Shown here one piece after another: positions 1 through 6,094 of a DNA stretch of 7,788 nt. A program made the translations under genes and the position numbers. Position 1 is the first letter of the stretch, and the number at the start of each line of letters is the position of its first letter. The DNA is from Chloroflexota bacterium. GTDB taxonomy: Bacteria > Chloroflexota > Dehalococcoidia > GIF9 > AB-539-J10. Below the pieces are notes generated by a model. That model worked only from the letters and a program-made list of their open reading frames with translations. It did not search any database and was not told the DNA's origin. Where the stretch lies: assembly GCA_030670425.1 (NCBI GenBank), contig DAOVBS010000020.1, positions 1 through 7,788 of the forward strand. The letters are read 5' to 3'.

Positions 1-413
1 ACAGGGCGATAATCCTGTACGCCCTGATAGCGGTCCTGCTTCTTGTGCCAGGTTTCTTCGCCAGGGACATCTTCGTTAGGTTGGGTGGGCTCTATGCTTT
101 TGGCTCCCTGCTAGCTTTCACCTTGGCGCATGCCTCCATAATCAGGTTGCGAATGAAGTGTCCTGAGATGCCTCGGCCTTTCAAGTTGAAGGGAAATATC
201 ATGGTTGGAGGGCATGAGTTGCCCATAACGGCTATCCTGGGGTTGGTGGCCACCAGCGTTATTTGGATAATAGTGGTGATAGTCCAGCCCTATGCCAGGT
301 GGGTTGGGTTCGGATGGATGGCTTTTGGCACTGTTGTCTATGTTGTATTTCGCAGGCGCAGGCAATTGCCGTTGACGAAAGTGGCTCCCGTAGTGAAAGC
401 CTCTATTGACTAA
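1..413 (+). CDS. APC-superfamily permease, C-terminal part (5' end outside window)
   Basis: The frame is open to the left edge (first full codon at base 3) and ends with TAA at 411-413, giving 136 residues of a longer membrane protein. Four hydrophobic stretches are visible at about residues 1-17, 27-47, 74-95 and 100-116. Between the second and third lies a short loop with PEMPRPFK, the 'RPFK' signature that follows a late transmembrane helix in APC amino acid/cation permeases. The tail is basic (RRRR at 117-120) and short, so no Usp domain is fused to it; a separate Usp gene follows 30 bases later. The family moves amino acids or other small cations across the cytoplasmic membrane. The substrate cannot be read from this fragment. 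The downstream RCK genes make a potassium-linked role possible, which is inference. An internal GTG at 45 is not a credible start because the frame stays open upstream. Confidence 0.82.
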   Translation, partial: RAIILYALIAVLLLVPGFFARDIFVRLGGLYAFGSLLAFTLAHASIIRLRMKCPEMPRPFKLKGNIMVGGHELPITAILGLVATSVIWIIVVIVQPYARWVGFGWMAFGTVVYVVFRRRRQLPLTKVAPVVKASID

Positions 414-420
414 TGGAGAT

Positions 421-436
421 GGATGGGGTACCATCC
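421..436 (+). promoter_or_regulatory. Perfect hairpin just before the Usp start codon
   Basis: GGATGG (421-426) and CCATCC (431-436) pair perfectly around a GGTA tetraloop. The hairpin fills most of the 30-base gap between the permease stop and the Usp GTG start and ends seven bases before that start. The only purine-rich stretch that could act as a ribosome site lies in its left arm, so folding could limit Usp translation. It could equally be an mRNA processing or stability stem. No T-run follows, so it is not a standard intrinsic terminator. Confidence 0.45.
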
Positions 437-443
437 CTGACTT

Positions 444-884
444 GTGGAAACAAAGAGAATCCTGGTGCCCGTAAGAGGGACCGGCGCTGATGAGGAGGCC
501 GTAAGGCTGGCTTGCACACTGGCCCAGAAGGCGAAGGCCAAGCTCTATGTGGCCCACGTTATCGAGGTCGAAAGGAGCCTTCCTCTAGATGCTCAGGTCG
601 ATTCAGAGTTGGAGAAGGCAGAAGAGGTACTCACCCGCGCTGAGGATATTGCTGCTGATGTCGGCTATGACATAGACACGGACTTGCTCCAGGCCCGAGA
701 CGCTGGTCCAGGTATTATTGAAGAGGCGATGGAGAGAGAGGTAGACTTGATCGTCATGGGTGTTGGCTACAAGAAACGTCTTGGCGAGTTTGATCTGGGC
801 GAGACTATTGCCCATGTTTTGAAGGAGGCTCCCTGCCAGGTCTTGCTGTACCGGGGAGCAGCGTCTGCTCAGAACAGTCAATGA
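444..884 (+). CDS. Universal stress protein (UspA family)
   Basis: This is a 146-residue single-domain Usp protein, the normal family length. It opens with the first strand KRILVPV (residues 4-10), followed by a helix rich in acidic and basic residues, the strand KLYVAHV (33-39), and near the end LIVMGVG (102-108) and APCQVLLYR (129-137), typical of the Usp alpha/beta fold. The GTG at 444 is the only reasonable start, since an in-frame TGA lies at 438-440. The usual ATP-binding pattern (G-x2-G-x9-G-S/T) is not preserved: the corresponding loop reads GVGYKKRLGEFDLGE, so ATP binding is uncertain. It sits between an APC permease and two RCK genes and overlaps the next gene by ATGA. It is probably a cytoplasmic regulatory partner of the transporter, which is inference from position and from known APC-Usp associations. 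Confidence 0.88.
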   Translation: METKRILVPVRGTGADEEAVRLACTLAQKAKAKLYVAHVIEVERSLPLDAQVDSELEKAEEVLTRAEDIAADVGYDIDTDLLQARDAGPGIIEEAMEREVDLIVMGVGYKKRLGEFDLGETIAHVLKEAPCQVLLYRGAASAQNSQ

Positions 885-1279
885 ATGTCACCATAATGGG
901 CTGTGGACGTGTGGGGGCCGAGCTAGCTCACCTGCTCGATGCCGAGGGGCACAAAGTGACTATTGTTGACACGGATGCCAGCAGCTTCGATAAGCTTCCA
1001 CCTGATTTTGGGGGTACGGCTCTCCTGGGCCATGCTACTGATGAAGAAGGGCTGGAAAAGGCAAACATAAGGGAATGCGATGCCTTTGTGGCGGTGACTC
1101 GACAGGACGACAAGAATGCCATGGCAGCTCAGATTGCCAAGGAGATATTCAATGTTCCCAGAGTGATCTGCCGAGTCTACGACCCGTTGCGGGAAGAGTT
1201 CTATGAGAGCCTGGGGCTTGAGGCTATCAGCCCCACGGGCTTGTTTGCCCGCTTGCTAAAGGAGAAACTGGAGAAATAG
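881..1279 (+). CDS. Short RCK-N (TrkA-N) NAD-binding protein
   Basis: This 132-residue protein is essentially one RCK N-terminal domain with a Rossmann fold. It shows GCGRVG (residues 7-12) as the dinucleotide-binding loop, acidic residues at the end of the second strand (D30, D32), and the typical FVAVTRQDDKNAMAAQIAK stretch (69-87). It ends after the crossover helix (FARLLKEKLEK) with no RCK-C domain, whereas most stand-alone TrkA-like proteins of this type are near 220 residues. The frame starts inside the Usp stop (ATGA overlap) and its TAG is followed at once by the ATG of a full-length RCK protein. Translation is therefore probably coupled, and the two may form a mixed gating ring. The family binds NAD(H) or ATP and gates potassium transporters. 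I see no sign of a frameshift that would explain the missing C-domain. Confidence 0.88.
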   Translation: MNVTIMGCGRVGAELAHLLDAEGHKVTIVDTDASSFDKLPPDFGGTALLGHATDEEGLEKANIRECDAFVAVTRQDDKNAMAAQIAKEIFNVPRVICRVYDPLREEFYESLGLEAISPTGLFARLLKEKLEK

Positions 1280-1954
1280 ATGTACGCGATAATAGTCGGT
1301 GCCGGTCAGGTGGGCCGCTATCTGGGCAGAGAGCTGCTTGGCATGGGGAATGAGGTATTGCTGATTGAGAGGGATCACAAGATATGTGAAGAGCTGGGCG
1401 ATGAATTGGGCAGCGTATCCCTGTGCGGCGACGGTTGTGAGGTGGCACTGCTGGCTAAGGCAGGAATAGCCAGGGCGGACATCTTCATTGCTGTCACCGA
1501 CGAGGACGATGACAACCTGGCAGCATGTCAGATAGCAAAGCAGAAGTTCGGCGTTCCTCAGGTTATCGCCAAGGTGAACAACCCCAAGAATGAGCATATC
1601 TTTGCGAAGCTAGGCATCGATCATACGGTAGACCGTGTATCACTTGTTCTGGAGCACACCAAGCTGCAGATTACGGGGTTCCCCTTGATTCGCCTCCTGA
1701 ATCTCAAAGAGAGGGGACTGGATGTAGTGCTGGTCAGAGTAGCTGAAGGCTCACCGGCGCTAGGCAAACCGCTGAGAGACCTATCCTTGCCTTCTGGCTC
1801 CGTTGTGTCTCTGATAATACGCCAGGGGCAAGAATGCCGGGTGCCGGAGCCGGGCACCATGCTGGAGGTCGGCGATCAATTCCTCTGTCTGATCTCCAGC
1901 GGAAGTGAAGAGGAAGTAGCTCAAACGATAGGGGGCGTCTCGGCCCGGCAGTGA
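1280..1954 (+). CDS. trkA: TrkA-type potassium transport regulator (RCK-N + RCK-C)
   Basis: The 224-residue protein has the standard two-domain layout. The RCK-N Rossmann domain (about 1-125) carries GAGQVG at 7-12, E30 at the end of the second strand, and the IAVTDEDDDN stretch at 70-79. The RCK-C domain (about 145-220) carries LVRVAEGSPALGKPL and the GDQFLCLI strand. Proteins of this class form cytosolic rings that bind nucleotides and control a membrane potassium transporter. The ATG directly abuts the stop of the preceding short RCK gene, so the two are co-translated. No TrkH/KtrB channel gene is in view; the APC permease upstream is the likely partner by position. It ends 51 bases before the convergent HIT gene. 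The family is certain, the transported ion is not. Confidence 0.92.
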   Translation: MYAIIVGAGQVGRYLGRELLGMGNEVLLIERDHKICEELGDELGSVSLCGDGCEVALLAKAGIARADIFIAVTDEDDDNLAACQIAKQKFGVPQVIAKVNNPKNEHIFAKLGIDHTVDRVSLVLEHTKLQITGFPLIRLLNLKERGLDVVLVRVAEGSPALGKPLRDLSLPSGSVVSLIIRQGQECRVPEPGTMLEVGDQFLCLISSGSEEEVAQTIGGVSARQ

Positions 1955-1978
1955 CCGGACTGAGTGCTGGGCTGACCT

Positions 1979-2011
1979 GTCTCGTCCCTCGAATGGAGCA
2001 AGGGGTTAGAC
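1979..2011. other. Weak dyad in the convergent trkA/HIT gap
   Basis: The 51-base gap between the two convergent stops has no clear intrinsic terminator. The best structure is a broken stem: GTCT (1979-1982) with AGAC (2008-2011) and CCCT (1986-1989) with AGGG (2001-2004), separated by a 3/3 internal loop and closed by an 11-base loop. It runs into the HIT stop codon and has no T-run on either strand. It may slow both polymerases, but it could be chance. Confidence 0.2.
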
Positions 2012-2482
2012 CATAGCATCCTTGAGCTTTCTATATGTGGCGGCCAGCCCCTCTGATATGACCCTGGTGTCGGACATCACCGGCATGAAGTTGGTATCAC
2101 CCTGCCATCGGGGGACTATGTGGGTGTGAAGGTGTTTCTCTATCCCTGCCCCAGCGCTTTTTCCCACGTTCAGCCCCAGATTGAAGCCATGAGGCTTGAG
2201 TACCTGATTCAAGAGAGCCACGGCCTTCTTCACGAGCTCAAAGTGCTCCCTGGCTTCGCCGTCGGTTACTTCCTGCAACTCTGATACGTGCCGATAGGGA
2301 GCTACCATTAAGTGGCCTGGGCTGTATGGGAAGGCGTTTAGGATTATGAAGTTGCTCTGGCCCCGGTGGAGGATGAGGTTCGCCTCATCGTCGTTTTCTG
2401 CCGGTTTCTGACACAGGATGCAATAGCTTTCCTTCGCCCTCCGTACGTATTCTATTCTCCATGGCGCCCAAAGCTGCTCCAT
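2006..2482 (-). CDS. HIT-family hydrolase/phosphorylase, Ap4A phosphorylase-like
   Basis: This 158-residue protein has the histidine-triad signature H117-L-H119-T-H121-I-V followed by PRWQGDTNF. It also has a CxxC pair (C21, C24) near the N-terminus and the early motif LWAPWRIEY. That combination, as I recall it, matches the actinobacterial diadenosine tetraphosphate phosphorylase group (Rv2613c type) better than the Hint or Fhit groups. Such enzymes break down Ap4A, a by-product of aminoacyl-tRNA synthetases, in the cytoplasm; the exact substrate here is inferred. With CxxC plus H57 and the first triad histidine, a structural zinc site is possible. The gene starts 47 bases after rpoD on the same strand, so it is probably the last gene of the dnaG-rpoD transcript. 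The nearest good ribosome site (GGGAGGA, 2498-2504) is 15 bases from the ATG, longer than usual. Confidence 0.9.
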   Translation of the reverse strand: MEQLWAPWRIEYVRRAKESYCILCQKPAENDDEANLILHRGQSNFIILNAFPYSPGHLMVAPYRHVSELQEVTDGEAREHFELVKKAVALLNQVLKPHGFNLGLNVGKSAGAGIEKHLHTHIVPRWQGDTNFMPVMSDTRVISEGLAATYRKLKDAMV

Positions 2483-2529
2483 TTGTCTTATTTCATGTCC
2501 TCCCGTGTCTGGGTGGACTGCCTGCTGTT

Positions 2530-3993
2530 CTACTCCAGATAGTCCTTGAGTTTTCTACTCCGGCTGGGGTGGCGCAGTTTCCTCAGAGCCTTGGCTTCGA
2601 TCTGCCGTATTCTTTCTCGGGTCACACTGAACTCTTGACCCACCTCTTCCAGCGTTCGTGCATGTCCGTCTCGCAGGCCAAACCTCAGTTGCAGTACCCG
2701 CTTCTCCCGCGGGGTGAGTTCATCAAGGACTCGGTCCAGTTGCTCCTTTAGTAGCTCCTGCGAAGCAACTTCTGCTGGAGCCGGGCTGGTCTGATCTTCA
2801 ACGAAGTCGCCCAGGCGGGTATCTCCGTTCTCGCCGATAGGTGTCTCGAGTGATATCGGCTCGTGATGAAACAGGTCCATAACCTCCTCAACCCTTATGG
2901 AAGGCATGCTCAGGCGGCCTCCGATTTCCTCGTAGCTGGGGTCCCGCTTGAGTTCCTGGCTCAACTGGCGCGTTGTCCGCAGCAACCTGTTCATTGTCTC
3001 TACCATGTGCACTGGAATGCGGATGGTGCGCGCTTGATCGGCTATGGCCCGGGTGATACCTTGTCTGATCCACCAGGTGGCGTAGGTGCTGAACTTGTAT
3101 CCCTTCCGGTGTCGGAATTTCTCCACGGCCCTCATGAGGCCGATGTTTCCCTCCTGGATGAGGTCGAGGAGCGCCATGCCATGTCCGATGTATTTCTTGG
3201 CTATGCTGACAACCAGTCGCAGGTTTGCCTCAGATAGGTGTCTTGCTGCCATTCGCGCTTTCGCTCTTACCTCCTCAAAGTCGACCTTGAACTGGCTCTC
3301 GTAAGGTTCCAGAAGGGAGCGCAGTTCGTCGTTGGCAAGCAGAAGCTTTATCTCCTGCAACGGCTTGTCTTGAATCAAAGCTAGAGCTTGCGGTGGCACA
3401 AGGTTGCTGTTCAGAGAGAGATTTACTATGCCTTCCTCCGCCGTGGCGGTCTCTTTGTTTATCCTCTGGGCGACGGCGGCTGTGAGCGCCAGCTTTATCT
3501 CGTTGTCGATACCCGTGTGGAACTTGGGACTGGCGATAGTGTCTGCCAGGCTGCTTGAAGGGTCCATATCTGAGTGCTCTCTGATAGCTTCGAGAATAGG
3601 ATAGGCTCTGGCTACTCGGGAGATCAGATCAACCACTATGTCAACCGCTGAAGGAAGCCGCTTGTGTTTCTTGATATATGCGTCTTCGATTCTATCAAGA
3701 TGTCTCGCTTGCTCTATTCTACTGGAGAGCTTTCTCTCTCTGGCGGCGTCAAGCAGAGGTACCTGGCCGATCTCCCGCAGATACATACGGACTGAATCAT
3801 CCGTTATTTCATGGTCTTCTAATCCGATCTGTGGCTTGACCTCGTCGTGGACGGCCTGGGGGGTACTCTCATCCAATGTGTCTTCTTCAGTCGTGGCGCT
3901 AGTGCTTTCGCCTTCGTCTTCCTCAGCACGAGTATCTCCCAGGGTTGGCTCCTCGTTCCTGGTTGAAGTTCGATCGTCTGCTAGGTCTAACAT
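2530..3993 (-). CDS. rpoD: Primary sigma factor RpoD/SigA (sigma-70)
   Basis: The 487-residue protein is a group 1 sigma factor. Region 1.2 is at about 66-100 (DDSVRMYLREIGQVPLL). Regions 2.1-2.4 lie at about 248-320, including the -10 recognition part with GYKFSTYATWWIRQ. Region 3 lies at about 325-400 and region 4 at about 415-480, with the -35-binding helix-turn-helix near 447-472 (VTRERIRQIEAKALRKLRHP). It directs RNA polymerase to housekeeping promoters. The N-terminal 62 residues are strongly acidic and Ser/Thr-rich and do not resemble a folded region 1.1. Residues about 100-245 form a divergent segment between regions 1.2 and 2.1. The ATG touches the dnaG stop codon directly, and its ribosome site (GAGAGG) lies inside the end of dnaG. 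This fits the macromolecular-synthesis operon arrangement and implies translational coupling. Confidence 0.97.
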   Translation of the reverse strand: MLDLADDRTSTRNEEPTLGDTRAEEDEGESTSATTEEDTLDESTPQAVHDEVKPQIGLEDHEITDDSVRMYLREIGQVPLLDAARERKLSSRIEQARHLDRIEDAYIKKHKRLPSAVDIVVDLISRVARAYPILEAIREHSDMDPSSSLADTIASPKFHTGIDNEIKLALTAAVAQRINKETATAEEGIVNLSLNSNLVPPQALALIQDKPLQEIKLLLANDELRSLLEPYESQFKVDFEEVRAKARMAARHLSEANLRLVVSIAKKYIGHGMALLDLIQEGNIGLMRAVEKFRHRKGYKFSTYATWWIRQGITRAIADQARTIRIPVHMVETMNRLLRTTRQLSQELKRDPSYEEIGGRLSMPSIRVEEVMDLFHHEPISLETPIGENGDTRLGDFVEDQTSPAPAEVASQELLKEQLDRVLDELTPREKRVLQLRFGLRDGHARTLEEVGQEFSVTRERIRQIEAKALRKLRHPSRSRKLKDYLE

Positions 3994-5793
3994 TTAACCT
4001 CTCTTCGGCCTTGTTTTTTGCTCCTGCTTGACAAAGATCTCCTGTAGTCTCTGTCCGGGCTCTATGCCGGTTTGTTCCAGTTTGGCCAGCTCTGCGCCGA
4101 TACCTTCCTCTTGCCTTTCAAGGTTCAGGACTGCCTCGATCCCGGCCTCCAGGCGCTTAGACAGCATTTCTTGGAGGCGCAGGATGCAGTCGGATATGGC
4201 AAGTCGTCGAGTTTCTTCCTTTTCTTGAATGTCCGGCGGGAAGGTCCTATCCACCAGATAGTTTAGATGTTCGAGTAAGCTATCGTCAAGTTTCTGTGTG
4301 AGATCAGGGATGTCCTGGCAGGAGTGCCATTGAGCAAAGATCTCGCGGTTCTCGGTGCTTTCGAAGTGCTCTGCCGACAACTCCTGAGCCACCTCGCGGA
4401 GTCCTGGATACTGGATCAGCAGGGCCAGGCAGTATTCCTCAACGGGGCTGGACGTGGACTGATGGGCAAGGCGAGAGAGCTCTCTTGCCTCAGCCGCTTC
4501 GGATACCCTTCTGCGGCCCTGCAACTTCTTCCTGGAGGCACGCAGATCGGACTCGCTGACTCTCAGCAGGCGAGCGAGCTTCTGCTCGTAGTGGGCTTGC
4601 CTGATGGGATCTCGTATCTCTGTAATCAATGGCATGAGCTTCTGTATCGCCATGGACTTGTCCCTGGCTTTCTCCAGATCAACCCTGCTCATCACAATCT
4701 GAAAGGTGAAGTCCAGCAAGAGTGGAGCTTGTTCTACCAGGCTCTGCCACAACCCTGGATCCTCGTCTATTACTTCGTCGGGGTCTTTGCCCTGTGGTAA
4801 GGCAATAACCCTTATTTCAGCGTCTACGCTGGTTTCGTATCTCTCTGCGCTACGCAGAGTAGCTTCCTCGCCGGCAACATCGGCGTCAAGAGCAAGGGCT
4901 ATGTTCTTGCTTAGCCTCTTGGTGACATCCATTTGCCTTTCGGTCAGGGAAGTCCCCATGGCAGCAACCACGTTGTGCCAACCGTACTGGTGAGCTCTGA
5001 GCACGTCCGTATAGCCTTCCACGATTATCGTCAGGTTCTTCTGTCTGATGGCAGACTTGGCCCTATCGATTCCATAGAGGCTGCCGCTCTTGTCGAAAAC
5101 GGCGGTCTGCGGTGAGTTGATGTACTTCGGCAGGGAGTTGTCCAGGGCTCTCGCTCCAAATCCGGTGACCCGTTCACGGATATCATATATTGGAAACATC
5201 AATCGGTTGCGGAATCTGTCATAGCCACCTCCGCCTTCCCTTTCCAGGACCAGACCAGCTTCAACCAGGTCTCTTTCCTCATATCCTTTGTCTGCGAGGT
5301 AGTTCTTGAGAGCCTCCCAGCTATCCGGGCTGAATCCCAGATGGAATGCTCTAATGGTTTCGGCCGTGATCTTCCTGTTGCTGACGTAAGCCCTGGCTGC
5401 CTTGCCTCCTTGGCTGTTCAAGAGCAGGTGATGGTAGTATTCGGCCGCCAGTTCGTTAAGCTGAAACAGCCGCTCTGTTTCTCTGCTTTCGGCACTGGCA
5501 GGCGCCTCAGGTGAGCCCAGAGCTACGCCTGCTCTATCAGCCAGGAGCCGGAGTGCCTGGCTGAAATCGACACCATCTTTCTTCATGAGAAAGGAGAAAA
5601 CGTCGCCTCCTGTCCCGCAGGCACCAAAGCAGTGCCAGGTCTGTTGCTCCGGGAACACGAAGAAGGAGGCATGCTTCTCGTTGTGGAATGGGCACAAAGC
5701 CTTGTAGTTGCGCCCTGCTTTCTGCAGAGCAACATAGCCAGAGACAACTTCCACGATGTCTGTTCTTTGCTTTACCTCACCAACAATGCTCAT
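3994..5793 (-). CDS. dnaG: DNA primase DnaG
   Basis: The 599-residue protein has the full bacterial primase layout. The N-terminal zinc domain has ligands C34, H37, C55 and C59. The RNA polymerase/TOPRIM core includes RNRLMFPIYD (196-205), KYINSPQT (223-230), the catalytic EGYTD (259-263), the metal-binding DAD (303-305) and KDPDE (336-340). A helical C-terminal region (about 445-599) is the usual DnaB-helicase contact. It makes RNA primers at the replication fork. The second cysteine pair is C-x3-C (CFGACG) instead of the common C-x2-C. The ATG at 5793 matches the family start (MSIVGEVKQRTDIVEVV), but the ribosome site before it is poor, at best GGGA about nine bases away. A small upstream frame overlaps the start and may deliver ribosomes. 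It is the first large gene of the dnaG-rpoD-HIT unit. Confidence 0.97.
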   Translation of the reverse strand: MSIVGEVKQRTDIVEVVSGYVALQKAGRNYKALCPFHNEKHASFFVFPEQQTWHCFGACGTGGDVFSFLMKKDGVDFSQALRLLADRAGVALGSPEAPASAESRETERLFQLNELAAEYYHHLLLNSQGGKAARAYVSNRKITAETIRAFHLGFSPDSWEALKNYLADKGYEERDLVEAGLVLEREGGGGYDRFRNRLMFPIYDIRERVTGFGARALDNSLPKYINSPQTAVFDKSGSLYGIDRAKSAIRQKNLTIIVEGYTDVLRAHQYGWHNVVAAMGTSLTERQMDVTKRLSKNIALALDADVAGEEATLRSAERYETSVDAEIRVIALPQGKDPDEVIDEDPGLWQSLVEQAPLLLDFTFQIVMSRVDLEKARDKSMAIQKLMPLITEIRDPIRQAHYEQKLARLLRVSESDLRASRKKLQGRRRVSEAAEARELSRLAHQSTSSPVEEYCLALLIQYPGLREVAQELSAEHFESTENREIFAQWHSCQDIPDLTQKLDDSLLEHLNYLVDRTFPPDIQEKEETRRLAISDCILRLQEMLSKRLEAGIEAVLNLERQEEGIGAELAKLEQTGIEPGQRLQEIFVKQEQKTRPKRG

Positions 5794-5944
5794 GTGGGCA
5801 GTTCCCAGAATGATCGTAGCGCCTGTTGACAGGGAGCTCAGTAGGGGGTGTTGGGGCGGGACCTGTCAGCTGACCACCGGCTGTGGGGTGGTCTCTCTTG
5901 TCCGGTTCGCGGGGCCAGGCAATGAGTCTCATACCCTTTGCCAT
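5777..5944 (-). CDS. Candidate leader peptide / small protein overlapping the dnaG start
   Basis: A 55-codon frame starts at ATG 5944-5942 and ends with TGA 5779-5777, 17 bases inside dnaG in another reading frame. Its start has the best ribosome site in the spacer: GGAGG at 5955-5951, six bases before the ATG. The predicted peptide begins MAKGMRLIAWPREPDK, is rich in proline, arginine and glycine, has no membrane segment, and ends CPHEHCW. I recognise no family. Because dnaG has a weak ribosome site of its own, coupling through this frame is plausible, in the manner of a leader peptide. Against it, the spacer is GC-rich and open frames arise easily there (the opposite strand is open too). 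Confidence 0.33.
   Translation of the reverse strand: MAKGMRLIAWPREPDKRDHPTAGGQLTGPAPTPPTELPVNRRYDHSGNCPHEHCW
5872..5893 (-). promoter_or_regulatory. Hairpin in the dnaG leader
   Basis: On the transcript strand GACCACC (5893-5887) pairs with GGTGGTC (5878-5872) around an 8-base loop. Closer to dnaG, GACAGG/CCTGTC segments can pair in two exclusive ways: 5828-5833 with 5862-5867, or 5822-5825 with 5830-5833. No T-run follows any of these, so control of translation or RNA stability is more likely than termination, if they act at all. Confidence 0.3.
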
Positions 5945-5980
5945 CTGCTGCCTCCGGTGGGTCGCAGGAATGGTGGAGCC

Positions 5981-6010
5981 AATATATCATGTTGAAACGT
6001 GGCTGGGCAA
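5981..6010 (-). promoter_or_regulatory. Candidate promoter for dnaG-rpoD-HIT
   Basis: Read on the minus strand, TTGCCC (6010-6005) and TATATT (5986-5981) are separated by 18 bases. The -35 box is imperfect and the -10 box is fair. A shifted -10 (GATATA) would give 16 bases. Transcription would begin near 5974, leaving a leader of about 180 bases before the dnaG ATG. Confidence 0.4.
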
Positions 6011-6028
6011 TCAGGGCTTGGGTGTTGA

Positions 6029-6057
6029 TTGACTACGGCCATATGGTATCATATTAA
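6029..6057 (+). promoter_or_regulatory. Sigma-70-type promoter for the nuclease-ATP synthase genes
   Basis: TTGACT (6029-6034) and TATTAA (6052-6057) are 17 bases apart, a close match to the housekeeping consensus. Transcription would start near 6064, about 30 bases before the nuclease ATG. The palindrome CCATATGG (6039-6046) lies in the spacer. An 8-base inverted repeat with one mismatch, GTGTTGAT (6022-6029) and ATTAACAC (6053-6060), spans both boxes, so a repressor or activator could bind here. Confidence 0.6.
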
Positions 6058-6094
6058 CACGTAGAACCTGAGCCTGACACAAAGAGGTGGCGCC

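Noticed and set aside
881..1954. One fused TrkA gene split by a frameshift or nonsense mutation
   Set aside because: Each frame has its own complete Rossmann domain and start, and the second begins exactly after the first stop, as in natural coupled pairs.
1979..2011. A bidirectional intrinsic terminator between trkA and HIT
   Set aside because: The stem is only two 4-bp blocks with internal loops and there is no T-run on either strand; it is kept only as a low-confidence dyad.
4324..4800. A 158-codon plus-strand frame inside dnaG
   Set aside because: It is a shadow of the dnaG coding strand, with no domain or ribosome site of its own.
5880..5925. GGTTCGC on the plus strand as a tRNA T-arm
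   Set aside because: No acceptor stem, anticodon arm or proper 5-bp T-stem can be placed around it.
5930..5985. Possible SRP RNA (minus strand has CCGGAGGCAGCAG, similar to the domain IV signature)
   Set aside because: The stem that should flank the tetraloop does not pair, the AGG on the 5' side is missing, and no matching 5'/3' end helix was found.
5756..5995. A 79-codon plus-strand frame across the spacer and the start of dnaG
   Set aside because: No ribosome site supports it, it overlaps dnaG antisense, and its composition looks like chance in GC-rich sequence.
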